A stretch of DNA of 14,456 nucleotides from Scalindua sp964437425 (GCA_964437425.1 CAYTGO010000077.1:1-14456), one strand, 5' to 3'; positions 4,928-13,186 are shown, counted from the stretch's first letter. The notes: a model not told the origin generated them from the letters alone. Made by a program: numbers and translations.

Positions 4928-4960
4928 AAATCGTAAATTTAAAATCGTAATTCGTAAATC
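4928..4960. repeat. Short AT-rich direct repeats (TCGTAA units)
   Basis: Three TCGTAA units occur within about 33 bases, each preceded by A-rich sequence, in the gap between the ATPase gene and its downstream neighbour. No hairpin with a T-run is formed, so it does not look like a terminator. Confidence 0.4.
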
Positions 4961-4974
4961 ACAATACCCTGCGG

Positions 4975-7662
4975 CTACACCATTGAACTTTTTGTTTCCA
5001 GATAGTTCATATACATCTTTCTTGATTCAAGTATAAGGTACAGTGAGCCTGTTACAAGGAATATCTTAATCAAGTCACCAGGTCCAAGAGGGACGGTTTT
5101 AAAAGCGATGTTTAATGGTGTATAAAGTACAGCAAACTGCATCACCAGCGAGATCATAACTGAGGCGATTAAATATTTACTTGTCTTGAAATCCATCCTA
5201 AAGTTTTTCGCTCTGTAAGTTAATACGTTGAACAGCTGGAACATTACGAGGGTAGTGAAAGCAATCGATTTTGCCTTGACGGTCTCAATCCCATAACCGT
5301 GAAACATAAACAGTGTTCCTGCTCCCATTATAAAACCTACTATTAAAATGTTGTAGATAACATCCTTAGACATTATCTCTTCATCTCTTTTTCTTGGCGG
5401 CTTTTCCATTATGTCTCTACTAAAAGGGTCCAGCCCAAGCGCGAGGCCAGGCAGGCCGTCTGTCAGTAAATTTACCCAGAGTATCTGAATAGCTATCAAC
5501 GGGAGAGGCCATCCAATGAGGATTGCCAGAAAGATAACAAGTATCTCTCCAAAATTTGAAGAGAGGGTATACTGGACAAATTGTTTGATTGTGCTGTAAA
5601 TTCCTCTTCCCTCTTCTACCGCATTTACAATCGAAGCAAAGTTGTCATCTGTCAGTACCATATCAGAGGCCTCCTTTGCAACGTCAGTTCCGGTAATTCC
5701 CATTGCAATCCCGATATCTGATCTCTTTAAAGCCGGGGCATCGTTTACTCCATCACCTGTCATTGCGACAACATGACCTCTTTTTTTTAGGGCGCTTAAG
5801 ATTCTGACCTTGTGCTCCGGACTTACCCTTGCACAGATTACAATGCTTTCAACTATTTCATCAAGCTCGTCATCACTTAATTTATCCAACTCCTCTCCGC
5901 TTAACGCTCTATCTCCCTCTTTAAACAGGCCCAACTCTTTCGTAATAGCAATAGCGGTTAATTTATGGTCCCCTGTAATTACGACAGTACTGATGCCTGC
6001 CGACCTGCATTTTGTAATCGATTCCCTAACCTCTTCTCTCGGTGGGTCGATCATCGCCTGCAGACCAATGAAAGTTAAATCCCTTTCTACCTCTTCAGGT
6101 TCAGTTGTATATTTTTCATTTAATGCTTTATACGCAAACCCTAAAACCCTCAAGGCCCTGTTTGCCATCTCACGGTTAGCATCAAGGATTCTATTCTTGT
6201 CCTCTTTGTTTATCTCTTTTACATGGCCGTTTATGGAAATGTATTTACAGTTATCAAGGATTACATCCGGTGCTCCTTTGATATAAGCAGTGAATTCTTC
6301 ATTAACCCTATGGATAGTTGTCATACATTTCCTTTCCGAATCAAAAGGAATCTCATCTAGCCTGGGGAACCGGCTCTCCAATTCGCTTTTCTTAAAACCG
6401 GCTTTTCCGGCAGAGACAAGAAGAGCACCCTCTGTAGGATCCCCGAATATCTCCCATCTATCATTACGGTTCAACCTCGAATCATTACACAGAATACTGC
6501 TTCTGAATAACAGCTCAAGGCTTGAGATATTTACCTCCTCATCGCCTGCCTGCATAAAATTACCTTCCGGTGTATAACCATCACCGCTGACCTCTGTTAA
6601 TGTGTTATTGGCATAAATATCCCTGACGGTCATCTCGTTTTTTGTTAAAGTCCCTGTTTTGTCGGAACAGATGATATTAGTGCAGCCGAGTGTTTCAACA
6701 GCAGGAAGTTTTCTGATCAAAGCATTGCGGTTTGCCATTCTTCTGACGCCAAAGGCAAGAGAGATAGTTACAATAGCGGGGAGGCCTTCAGGGATTGCTG
6801 CAACAGCCAGGGCAACAGAAGCCAGGAACATTTCAGCCACAAAGGATCTTTCAAACAGATCTGTTATCAGATATTCTCTCAGAACTCCCACTCCAAAGAC
6901 AACAAGGCAGGTCCCTATAGTGACAAGGCCTAGCCATCTACCAAACTTCTTCAGTTTTATCTGTAAAGGAGAGAGCTTATCTTCCGCTTCCTGTACCATG
7001 TCCGCGATTTTACCAATTTCCGTTTCCATGCCGGTACCTGTAACAACGGCTTTTGCATGTCCTCTTGTTACAATTGTTCCCATGAACACCATGTTCTTCT
7101 GATCGTTTACCAATATATTATTCTCAAGAGGATCGGTGGTTTTATTGGACGGAACAGACTCTCCGGTTAATGATGCTTCGTCAATCTGGAATGCGGCAAT
7201 ATCAATCAGCCTTGCATCGGCGGGGACTTTGCTTCCGGTTTCTAAGAGAATTATATCACCTGGCACCAGATCTCTTGAATCTATCTCTGCCTCAACTCCG
7301 TTCCTTATAACCTTAGCCTTCAGTGCGGTTAACTTTTTCAGCGCCTCAATAGCTTTCTCTGCCTTAAATTCCTGAACAAATCCGAAAATGCCATTGAGGA
7401 TCACTATTGTTGAGATGACAATAGCGTCCAGTTTCTCTCCGATCAAAAGTGAGATAACAAGGGCGGCCAGAAGGATAAAAACAATAGATGAAGTAAACTG
7501 TCTGATTAAAATCTGAAATGGTGATATCTTCTCTTTCTGTTTCAGCTCGTTACTGCCGTACTCTTTCAGTCTCTTCCTTGCCTCTTCTTCAGACAAGCCT
7601 TTCTGAGAAGTACCTATCGATTTGATTGTGTCTGATACGTTTAGGTTATAAAAATTGGCCAT
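4975..7662 (-). CDS. P2A-type Ca2+-transporting ATPase
   Basis: An 895-residue P-type ATPase, full length for the bacterial SERCA/PMR1-like group, pumping Ca2+ (possibly Mn2+) out of the cytoplasm. Order: N-terminal cation-ATPase domain, M1-M2, and an actuator domain with TGES (166-169). M4 has AVAAIPEGLPA (Glu292), followed by the phosphorylation site SDKTGTLTKN (Asp334). The nucleotide domain has FGDPTEGALL and KGAPD (462-466), then TGD (563-565) and TGDGVNDAP (635-643), then M5-M10. Ion ligands: Asn703 and Glu706 in M5 (NFGE), and Asn731, Thr734 and Asp735 in M6 (NLLTDGLP). The SERCA M8 Glu908 position is Gln809 (FQLFN), so one high-affinity site may be altered, as in other non-SERCA members. 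No strong ribosome site precedes the ATG at 7662. A small membrane protein gene follows. Confidence 0.93.
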   Translation of the reverse strand: MANFYNLNVSDTIKSIGTSQKGLSEEEARKRLKEYGSNELKQKEKISPFQILIRQFTSSIVFILLAALVISLLIGEKLDAIVISTIVILNGIFGFVQEFKAEKAIEALKKLTALKAKVIRNGVEAEIDSRDLVPGDIILLETGSKVPADARLIDIAAFQIDEASLTGESVPSNKTTDPLENNILVNDQKNMVFMGTIVTRGHAKAVVTGTGMETEIGKIADMVQEAEDKLSPLQIKLKKFGRWLGLVTIGTCLVVFGVGVLREYLITDLFERSFVAEMFLASVALAVAAIPEGLPAIVTISLAFGVRRMANRNALIRKLPAVETLGCTNIICSDKTGTLTKNEMTVRDIYANNTLTEVSGDGYTPEGNFMQAGDEEVNISSLELLFRSSILCNDSRLNRNDRWEIFGDPTEGALLVSAGKAGFKKSELESRFPRLDEIPFDSERKCMTTIHRVNEEFTAYIKGAPDVILDNCKYISINGHVKEINKEDKNRILDANREMANRALRVLGFAYKALNEKYTTEPEEVERDLTFIGLQAMIDPPREEVRESITKCRSAGISTVVITGDHKLTAIAITKELGLFKEGDRALSGEELDKLSDDELDEIVESIVICARVSPEHKVRILSALKKRGHVVAMTGDGVNDAPALKRSDIGIAMGITGTDVAKEASDMVLTDDNFASIVNAVEEGRGIYSTIKQFVQYTLSSNFGEILVIFLAILIGWPLPLIAIQILWVNLLTDGLPGLALGLDPFSRDIMEKPPRKRDEEIMSKDVIYNILIVGFIMGAGTLFMFHGYGIETVKAKSIAFTTLVMFQLFNVLTYRAKNFRMDFKTSKYLIASVMISLVMQFAVLYTPLNIAFKTVPLGPGDLIKIFLVTGSLYLILESRKMYMNYLETKSSMV

Positions 7663-7792
7663 GGTAATTTAATATACAATTTTTACCCTTTGCGGCTTTG
7701 TGTGAGAGTCTGGTAATCTAAAATGGTGGTATGGAACGATAAAGGTGAAGCAATCGAAATGCAGGGGTAGGTAGCTTAGGATAAACAGCTTC

Positions 7793-8074
7793 TCATTTTT
7801 TCTTTCTAGTTCCTTTAATGGCAAAGGCTTTTACGTCATCCGCATTAAGATCTTCATCCTCAATAAAGAATTCATCCTGAAACATCCACCAATTCTCGCC
7901 GGTATCCTCTTCTGCCATAACTTTTACCGGGTCACTGCTCTGCAGTTCTAATAACTTTAAATATTTAGATTTGGACAGCGGGCTTTTGCTGAATTTCTTA
8001 TCGGTAGTAAATTGATATTTCATGGAGACAATACCGACTTCAAGAAACTCAGCTTTTTTATCTCTTTTTAGCAT
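7793..8074 (-). CDS. Hypothetical 93-residue protein
   Basis: A small soluble protein, basic at both ends with an acidic aromatic centre: DTGENWWMFQDEFFIEDEDLNADDVKAF, then a KGTRKKK tail. GGAG nine bases upstream supports the ATG at 8074. A second in-frame Met at codon 18 (MKYQFTTDKKF) is an alternative start with a weaker ribosome site. The WW-F-DEF...EDLNADDVKA segment is reminiscent of the region just before the catalytic part of some HNH-nuclease-associated proteins, but no HNH motif is present here. It could be a remnant or an independent small protein. It stands alone between the ATPase and receiver genes, all on the minus strand. Function not assigned. Confidence 0.6.
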   Translation of the reverse strand: MLKRDKKAEFLEVGIVSMKYQFTTDKKFSKSPLSKSKYLKLLELQSSDPVKVMAEEDTGENWWMFQDEFFIEDEDLNADDVKAFAIKGTRKKK

Positions 8075-8264
8075 ATGGGTAAACTCCGGATTTTCTTACA
8101 GAATAAGTAATATAAGATGGCAACAGTACGGTACACATGATGAGAAACATACCATTTTCATCCCAGAATTTCTAGTCGTAAATTTTGGTGTGAGTTGGCT
8201 GGGGAGGAAAAGATTTATTGATTGTCAGTCAGGGAGTAAATTATTGTGAAATGTGTAGCTGAAT

Positions 8265-8669
8265 CTAACAGCATTTTTTCAGGATTTTTATCTTTTCAAC
8301 AAATTCTGCATGATCAATAGGTTTAATAAAATAACCGTTAGCTCCATTCTTATACGCTTCATCAATCGTTTCCTGATCAGAACTTGCTGAAAAAATGATC
8401 ACAGGTATCTTGCTGTACCTTGAATTCTCTTTTAAAAACTTAAGGATATCCATTCCTCCAATTTTTGCTAATTTAATGTCTACTACAATTAGCCTGATTC
8501 TGTTTTCTATCTGGTCCTCAATGCTACATTTCTCAAAAAAATCTATGGCTTCCATGCCACCACTTAATAAGATAATGTTGTTTTCAGTGTCTCCGTCCCC
8601 AAGGGCTTCTGCGATCAATTCCGCATGGTCCGGGTTGTCTTCAATAAGTACAATTTTATTTTCTTTCAA
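8265..8669 (-). CDS. Stand-alone response-regulator receiver (CheY/Rcp1-like)
   Basis: A 134-residue single receiver domain without an output domain. Key residues: acidic pair Glu10-Asp11 (VLIEDNPDHAELIAEAL), phospho-acceptor Asp64 (LIVVDIKL), Ser94 in IIFSAS, and Lys116 in YFIKPID. The extended loop before beta3 (CSIEDQIENRIRL) is typical of Rcp1-like receivers that pair with PAS/GAF-linked histidine kinases. It would relay phosphate to a partner or act by protein contact. The gene lies 66 bp downstream of the bacteriohemerythrin gene, on the same strand, with a hairpin between them. No histidine kinase is in the window: the nearby PAS protein has a LuxR output, not a kinase domain, so the phosphodonor must be encoded elsewhere. 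Confidence 0.92.
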   Translation of the reverse strand: MKENKIVLIEDNPDHAELIAEALGDGDTENNIILLSGGMEAIDFFEKCSIEDQIENRIRLIVVDIKLAKIGGMDILKFLKENSRYSKIPVIIFSASSDQETIDEAYKNGANGYFIKPIDHAEFVEKIKILKKCC

Positions 8670-8690
8670 TGTTCACTCTGTTCTATTCAA

Positions 8691-8737
8691 AAAATATGTA
8701 AGCGGGTTTTTAGAAGGCAGACCTGTTTACATATTTT
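8691..8737 (-). terminator. Hairpin with T-run between hemerythrin and receiver genes
   Basis: AAAATATGTAA (8691-8701) pairs perfectly with TTACATATTTT (8727-8737); GGGT and ACCT can extend the inner stem. On the minus strand the stem is followed by a T-run (six consecutive T including the stem end). The outer arm overlaps the hemerythrin stop codon. The stem is AT-rich, so it may be a weak terminator or attenuator that lowers receiver expression relative to hemerythrin. Confidence 0.45.
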
Positions 8738-9137
8738 ATTTGAGTCCATTTTTGTTGAAGCAGTCAGTATACTCTTTATCAGTCTTTTGAATGTGGTTAA
8801 CCAACCACCGCTTCAGGTATTCAAGTATTTCATTTGCAACGTGATAATCACCGTTGGTTACTCTGCTTTGATAAGAGAGCGTTCTCATGGAGAAATCGAG
8901 ATGTTCTTCTCTATGGTATTGATACATTGGATAATTAAACTCTACCATATACGCCTCTTCATTCTTAAAATGCTCATGTGCGAATTTCATCATTTCATTT
9001 AATATTTCAGATATTTCTTCCGGATTGTCTCTGTGTTGTTTTGCAGCAATAACCTTATTTATGATGTCGATGAGCTTCTTGTGCTCTTCGTCGATTATTA
9101 ACACTCCGACACTATATTTGTCTTCCCATTCAATCAT
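8736..9137 (-). CDS. Bacteriohemerythrin
   Basis: A 133-residue single-domain hemerythrin, full length. All seven di-iron ligands are present: His19 (DEEHKKL), His56 and Glu60 (HEHFKNEE), His75 and His79 (YHREEH), and His115 and Asp120 (NHIQKTD). The N-terminal WEDKYSVGVLIIDEEHK motif is standard for the family. Such proteins bind O2 reversibly at the di-iron centre and serve in oxygen sensing, delivery or scavenging. No signal peptide, so cytoplasmic. It is followed by a single-domain receiver on the same strand and preceded, 330 bases upstream, by a PAS-LuxR regulator, suggesting an oxygen- or redox-response locus. No good Shine-Dalgarno sequence is visible before the ATG. Identification is firm; the physiological role is inferred. 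Confidence 0.95.
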   Translation of the reverse strand: MIEWEDKYSVGVLIIDEEHKKLIDIINKVIAAKQHRDNPEEISEILNEMMKFAHEHFKNEEAYMVEFNYPMYQYHREEHLDFSMRTLSYQSRVTNGDYHVANEILEYLKRWLVNHIQKTDKEYTDCFNKNGLK

Positions 9138-9467
9138 TTTATTAATTAAGATTTTTTGAGATTGGTCAGTATAGGCTTCGCCTTCGGTGCTCAGGGTAGA
9201 GTAGGCAGAAATAAGAAACTGCCAAAACAGACAGATAGAAAAAATTAGTTATCATCTGCATGCATTACTCTCTAATTTGCTATTACGCTTACAGACGTAC
9301 TATTTTTGAAATGATCTTTCTTGATAGACACAAATAACATTCTCGACATGTCTCGCTAGAAATTGGAAAGTGTTTAGAATATCTAATGTTACGCGAAAGT
9401 CAACATGGTATGAGTACGTATGATATACGTATGTATTATACGTAGTGATGTATAATGGGTTATTTGG
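9138..9467. other. 330-bp intergenic region between hemerythrin and PAS-LuxR genes
   Basis: No gene is supported. It holds a small inverted repeat GGCAG...CTGCC around 9203-9222 without a T-run, and a three-fold TACGTA array near its right end (9415-9444). On the minus strand it is the upstream region of the hemerythrin gene. A TATACT near 9173 is a possible -10, but no convincing -35 accompanies it. Confidence 0.5.
9415..9444. promoter_or_regulatory. Three TACGTA palindromes at near-helical spacing
   Basis: TACGTA occurs at 9415-9420, 9426-9431 and 9439-9444, with starts 11 and 13 bp apart, embedded in AT-rich sequence. The array begins 24 bases after the stop of the PAS-LuxR gene and is about 280 bases upstream of the hemerythrin start. 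Repeated palindromes on one face of the helix suggest a cooperative operator. The bound protein is unknown; the adjacent LuxR-type regulator is one candidate. Confidence 0.4.
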
Positions 9468-10748
9468 CTAAAGTGTTTTCAGGAAAGATGATAAGTTAAG
9501 ATCCCTTTTAACTATACCAAGTTTGCTTCTAATTTTGATGCGGTGTGTTTCTACTGTTCGGAGTGATATATTTAAAAGACCTGCGATCTCTTTACTTGTA
9601 AGTCCATTTTTTATCATATCGCAAACCTCAATCTCTCTGGAAGTTAATTTGGCTCCCTTTTCGGTCAGCTTTGTACCAAAAGAGGATGTTAGCTCTTGTA
9701 GGTTCTTTTGCAGTAGTTGAACATACTTGCGTGATTCCCCGGTAAGTTTAAGTTTCTGAATAATAGGCAAAAGCAGGTTTTCTGCATTGGTGATTACATT
9801 GTCCTTTATCTGTTTCTTTTCAATCTCGATCTGTCCAAGAATTTCACTAAGGGCAATATTCTTTTGCTCTAAAGCCTCTTTCTGCTCATGTAATATTTTC
9901 TCTGCCTCCTTCCTCTCGGTGATGTCTGTTGAAATTCCACATATTCCGAAAGCAGTTCTATTCGAATCAAAAAGAGGAAATTTTATTGAAATATATGTGT
10001 GTGGCCCGTCATCGTGTAGAGCAACTTCCTCTATTTCCAATGGGGCCAGGGTTCTGAGTACCCTTCGATCGTTAGCCTGAAACGCATCAGCCATTTCTTT
10101 AGGAAAGATATCATAATCAGTCTTGCCTACTACCTCCTCTTTTGAGATATGAAACAGGTTCTGGTACTGAAGATTAATGAGGAGGTATTTGCCATGAGTA
10201 TCTTTAAGATAAATAACAGACGTGGTATTATCAAGAATGTATTGCATATGTTCTTTGCTTTGACTCAGTGCATCTTCTATACGCTTCCGCCCGGTGATAT
10301 CTCTGAAGATGCCCTGAACCACTTTCTTGCCATTCCACTCTATAACACTTGCACTAATTTCCACAGGAATCTTATGCCCGTCTTTACGACATACCACAAC
10401 CTCTTCCGATATTCCATCTTCGCTTTGAACATGTTCTCTAAAAATCCTTTTGTAATCTCCAGCTTCATCTTCCGGGTGGAGTTGCTTCTGGTGCATACCT
10501 ATGATCTCTTCAGCAGGTATATTCATCAGTTCTTCGGCCCGTCTGTTTACATCAAGAATAATACCTGTTTCGGCATCCGCTATGAAAATAGCATCGTTTG
10601 CAGTTTCTATTAATTTCCTGTATTTCCCCTCAGATTCAGACAGTGCGTTCTCTACCCGCTTACGTTCAGAAATTTGTTGTTCCAGAGAGTCGCGAAGTTC
10701 CTTTATCTCGCTTATAAGCCGCTCTTTTGTTTTTATACTATCTTTCAT
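9468..10748 (-). CDS. PAS-PAS-LuxR transcriptional regulator
   Basis: A 426-residue cytoplasmic regulator. An N-terminal coiled coil (1-40) is followed by PAS1 (about 41-155, YRKLIETANDAIFIAD... ending GIFRDITGRKR). PAS2 (about 165-280) has YILDNTTSVIYLKD and ends GISTDITERKEAE. A second coiled coil spans about 280-315. A helical linker leads to a C-terminal LuxR helix-turn-helix (366-412: KLTSREIEVCDMIKNGLTSKEIAGLLNISLRTVETHRIKIRSKLG). There is no receiver, kinase or membrane segment, so input must come through the PAS domains (ligand, redox or partner; neither PAS shows an obvious haem or flavin signature to my eye). It has its own promoter with two palindromes at 10799-10847. The next genes on the strand encode hemerythrin and a receiver. 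Domain calls are firm; signal and targets are unknown. Confidence 0.93.
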   Translation of the reverse strand: MKDSIKTKERLISEIKELRDSLEQQISERKRVENALSESEGKYRKLIETANDAIFIADAETGIILDVNRRAEELMNIPAEEIIGMHQKQLHPEDEAGDYKRIFREHVQSEDGISEEVVVCRKDGHKIPVEISASVIEWNGKKVVQGIFRDITGRKRIEDALSQSKEHMQYILDNTTSVIYLKDTHGKYLLINLQYQNLFHISKEEVVGKTDYDIFPKEMADAFQANDRRVLRTLAPLEIEEVALHDDGPHTYISIKFPLFDSNRTAFGICGISTDITERKEAEKILHEQKEALEQKNIALSEILGQIEIEKKQIKDNVITNAENLLLPIIQKLKLTGESRKYVQLLQKNLQELTSSFGTKLTEKGAKLTSREIEVCDMIKNGLTSKEIAGLLNISLRTVETHRIKIRSKLGIVKRDLNLSSFLKTL

Positions 10749-10798
10749 TTTACTCTGTATTGTGTGTGGTTTCTTTGATGAGCTACTGTCACGGTTTC

Positions 10799-10847
10799 TT
10801 CTGTACAGAATTATTATAAAAGAGGGGGTTTGTTTTGCAATGCAAAA
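10799..10847 (-). promoter_or_regulatory. PAS-LuxR promoter with two palindromes
   Basis: On the minus strand TTGCAA (10840-10835) and TATAAT (10818-10813) are 16 bp apart. The -35 lies inside the palindrome TTTTGCA-a-TGCAAAA (10833-10847). A second perfect palindrome, TTCTGTACAGAA (10799-10810), covers the expected start site near 10806. This would leave a leader of about 58 bases. Placement over -35 and +1 suggests repression, perhaps autoregulation. Confidence 0.55.
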
Positions 10848-10848
10848 G

Positions 10849-11228
10849 ATTACTTACAGTTGAAACATAGAGGACACGTAAAAGAAAATATAGACACAGA
10901 TTTTCATAGATAAAAACAGATGTTAATGTTGAGATGAGAAATGCAAGGAAGTTGCGTCTGGCAAACGTCACTTATTATTGAATTCCTGAAAAAGTACATT
11001 CCTGCTTCACTATAATACAACAAGATCCGCTTTTAATTTTTATGCCACCATGCCCCTGATTTTGTAAATGCTGACTATACAGGCAGCTATGAAAGTAACT
11101 GATTTATTTATGCGATTGGTACTGTTTTTGTGATACCTAAAGGTTGTGCAAATTTCATATTTGGAATCCGGATTCTATTAAGCGAGTATAGTTATTTATT
11201 TTATTGAAATTTATCGATCAGGTGATTT
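10849..11228. other. Intergenic region upstream of the HTH-ExeA-TPR cluster
   Basis: No gene is supported. It contains a degenerate ACACAGAT-type repeat (10894-10921), related in reverse to 451-483, and a perfect 12-bp palindrome GAATCCGGATTC (11164-11175) 53 bases before the HTH gene. A near-miss to a sigma54 motif around 11116-11136 was not convincing. Confidence 0.45.
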
Positions 11229-11699
11229 ATGGAAAAGATATGCATTGTAAAAAGAAGAAGTAGTATCTCTAACGGAGTGAGGCAGAGCAGGAATTTCATG
11301 CCGGTAAACAATCGAGAGGTTTACGGTGGAGCAGATTATGAGTTTAAGAATATTGCTGATGACGAAAGCGATAATCTTTCATTGAATCTCACTCCTGAAC
11401 AATCAGAGTTGATGCAATCAAATGAGCACTTAAACTCATTTGCAGGCCACGACACAAAAAGCATTGTTTTAAATATGAAGAAAGTAGGCGGGCAAACCTC
11501 TCTTAACTTTCATTTTGGTGATGCCGACAGCATGAAACTGCTTACGACAAAGGAGGCGTGTAGTATGCTACAGGTAAGTGCCAGCTTTTTAATGAGACTA
11601 GTGAGAGAGAGAAAACTTAAGAGCTATAAACTCGGCAGGCTCCGGCGTTTCTCATTTCAGGACGTCCTTAATTACCTAACCGAAAATATTGAAAAATAA
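11229..11699 (+). CDS. Excisionase/MerR-type HTH DNA-binding protein
   Basis: A 156-residue protein with a disordered, polar N-terminal two-thirds. The C-terminal helix-turn-helix of the excisionase/MerR-like HTH_17 type is at about residues 104-152: KLLTTKEACSMLQVSASFLMRLVRERKLKSYKLGRLRRFSFQDVLNYL. Such domains bind DNA as recombination directionality factors or as small regulators. The long N-terminal extension argues for a regulator with a partner-binding region rather than a bare excisionase. AGGTGA five bases before the ATG is a fair ribosome site. The ExeA-like ATPase follows after 27 bp, so the two form an operon. No integrase or recombinase is in this cluster. The helix-turn-helix is clear; the role is not. 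Confidence 0.83.
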   Translation: MEKICIVKRRSSISNGVRQSRNFMPVNNREVYGGADYEFKNIADDESDNLSLNLTPEQSELMQSNEHLNSFAGHDTKSIVLNMKKVGGQTSLNFHFGDADSMKLLTTKEACSMLQVSASFLMRLVRERKLKSYKLGRLRRFSFQDVLNYLTENIEK

Positions 11700-11726
11700 G
11701 AACAACCTTTTAATGAGGGAAAAATT

Positions 11727-13163
11727 ATGTATTACGAATATTGGAATTTAAAAAAGTCACCTTTTGATAATGTTCCCGACCCAACAATGTATGCGGCCTG
11801 TCACACTTCTATGGAGAGTGCCATAGCAGAGACGCAGTTTGCCATAGAGGAGGGAGAGGACTGCCTGTCTGTGATAGTCGGAGATGTGGGGTTGGGCAAG
11901 ACGATGTCCATTCGCATTGTCATAGATTCACTTGGCAGTGAAAAATATAAGATAGCACTAGTCACCAATCCCAGCACTACATTTGTACAGATATTGAGGG
12001 AGATCATAGGCCAGATAACAGGTAAGCCGTGTGAGGAGAGAAAAAAAGATGACTTGCTTGAGATATTTAACAGGCTTCTGTTTGAGACCAGTGATGAGGG
12101 GAAGAAAGTTCTCATCTTCATAGACGAAGCGAATGTTATGTCGCCAAAGAAACTTGAAGATTTAAGGCTTTTAACAAATATGCAGGAGGACAGCAGGAAT
12201 CTGTTCACCATGGTGCTTGTAGGCCAGATGGAACTGGCAAAACGACTGGAGCATCCGAAAAAAGCCAACTTTTTTCAGAGAATCGGGACTTATTGCCGGA
12301 TAGAAAAGATACCAACAGAGGAGCAGTTAAAAACCTATGTTGAGACTCGTCTGCAGCGTGCAGGTGGATCAGGGAAGATATTTACAGAAGATTCCTTCAG
12401 TGTAATGTGGGAATGTTCGGAGCATGGAGTGCCCCGTCTGATCAATAAAATATGTAAACTGTCTTTGAAGGCCGGAGAAACAAATGAGCTGACAGAAATA
12501 GACGGTGAAATAGTTCGGCAGATCGGGGATCGTTTCAAGAAGATAACGCGTCCTGTCGGAGCAAAGAGAAAGCAAAGGAAAAGGCATGAGGATAAAGCCG
12601 ATCTTGAGCCTGTTATTGAATTTCAAGACAGCTCGAAAACAAACTCTGAGGGTCAAGGTGAAAACTCAGTTGAGTCGTTTGACGCAAATGAGACAGAACT
12701 GGAACCGGTATTGTGCTTACAGAGTGATGGAGAAAAGGCACAGTTGCAAGGAGCGGAAGAGTCTGTGGATAAAGAGGTGTTGGTATGTACAAAAGAAACT
12801 ACAGAAAAAGAGTCTGCTCTTCTTAACGGGATAGCACAGAAAGTCGGAATGTTTCCGGAAGGGGTTCGTCTTGCAGATGAACAGACAAACCATGACGATA
12901 CTACTGCCGCTGATGATGGTGAGGAGGAAGAAGAGCACGATGAGGTAGATATTGGAGGCCGCAGGTTTCAGTTAGATATCTCTTCCAGTCTTATTGAGGA
13001 GGCAAGAAGTTCCGACCAGGATCAGTGTAACAAACTGGCCGGTACGATAGCTGCCCAGGCGCTCAGGAATAATAGCGAATTAACAAAGGTGGCTGCTTCG
13101 GCAGATCCTGTTCCCATATGGAACGAAATAAAAAAGTTTGTACTTTGCAAGATTAGTAGATAA
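11727..13163 (+). CDS. ExeA/GspA-like AAA ATPase with long acidic tail
   Basis: A 478-residue protein. It opens MYYEYWNLKKSPFDNVPDPTMY, the usual ExeA/GspA lead-in (YW-L---PF---PDP). Walker A GDVGLGKT is at 52-59 and Walker B VLIFIDEA at 128-135. Sensor/arginine segments follow (LLTNMQEDSRNLFTMVLVGQ; FFQRIGTYCRIEKIP), and a C-terminal AAA lid (HGVPRLINKICKLSL) ends near residue 260. The remaining 200 residues are acidic, low-complexity and probably disordered, with a short structured end (LAGTIAAQALRNNSEL...WNEIKKFVL). No membrane segment or peptidoglycan-binding domain is visible, unlike classical GspA. ExeA/GspA ATPases assist secretin assembly; relatives include TniB/MuB-like transposition ATPases and exopolysaccharide-locus ATPases. 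GAGGG upstream is a good ribosome site. The HTH and TPR neighbours suggest a dedicated multi-protein complex. Confidence 0.87.
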   Translation: MYYEYWNLKKSPFDNVPDPTMYAACHTSMESAIAETQFAIEEGEDCLSVIVGDVGLGKTMSIRIVIDSLGSEKYKIALVTNPSTTFVQILREIIGQITGKPCEERKKDDLLEIFNRLLFETSDEGKKVLIFIDEANVMSPKKLEDLRLLTNMQEDSRNLFTMVLVGQMELAKRLEHPKKANFFQRIGTYCRIEKIPTEEQLKTYVETRLQRAGGSGKIFTEDSFSVMWECSEHGVPRLINKICKLSLKAGETNELTEIDGEIVRQIGDRFKKITRPVGAKRKQRKRHEDKADLEPVIEFQDSSKTNSEGQGENSVESFDANETELEPVLCLQSDGEKAQLQGAEESVDKEVLVCTKETTEKESALLNGIAQKVGMFPEGVRLADEQTNHDDTTAADDGEEEEEHDEVDIGGRRFQLDISSSLIEEARSSDQDQCNKLAGTIAAQALRNNSELTKVAASADPVPIWNEIKKFVLCKISR

Positions 13164-13186
13164 GTACAAAGATAAGAGGGTGCTTA

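Noticed and set aside
7722..7769. Short plus-strand frame MVVWNDKGEAIEMQG
   Set aside because: Fifteen codons with no ribosome site; might be a gene fragment but cannot be supported.
10789..10971. 60-codon minus-strand frame with a hydrophobic segment
   Set aside because: Covers the PAS-LuxR promoter palindromes and an ACACAGAT-type repeat; no ribosome site and no recognisable domain.
11116..11136. Possible sigma54 promoter (TTGGTAC...TTTGTG)
   Set aside because: The -12 element is GT instead of GC and the flanking bases fit poorly.
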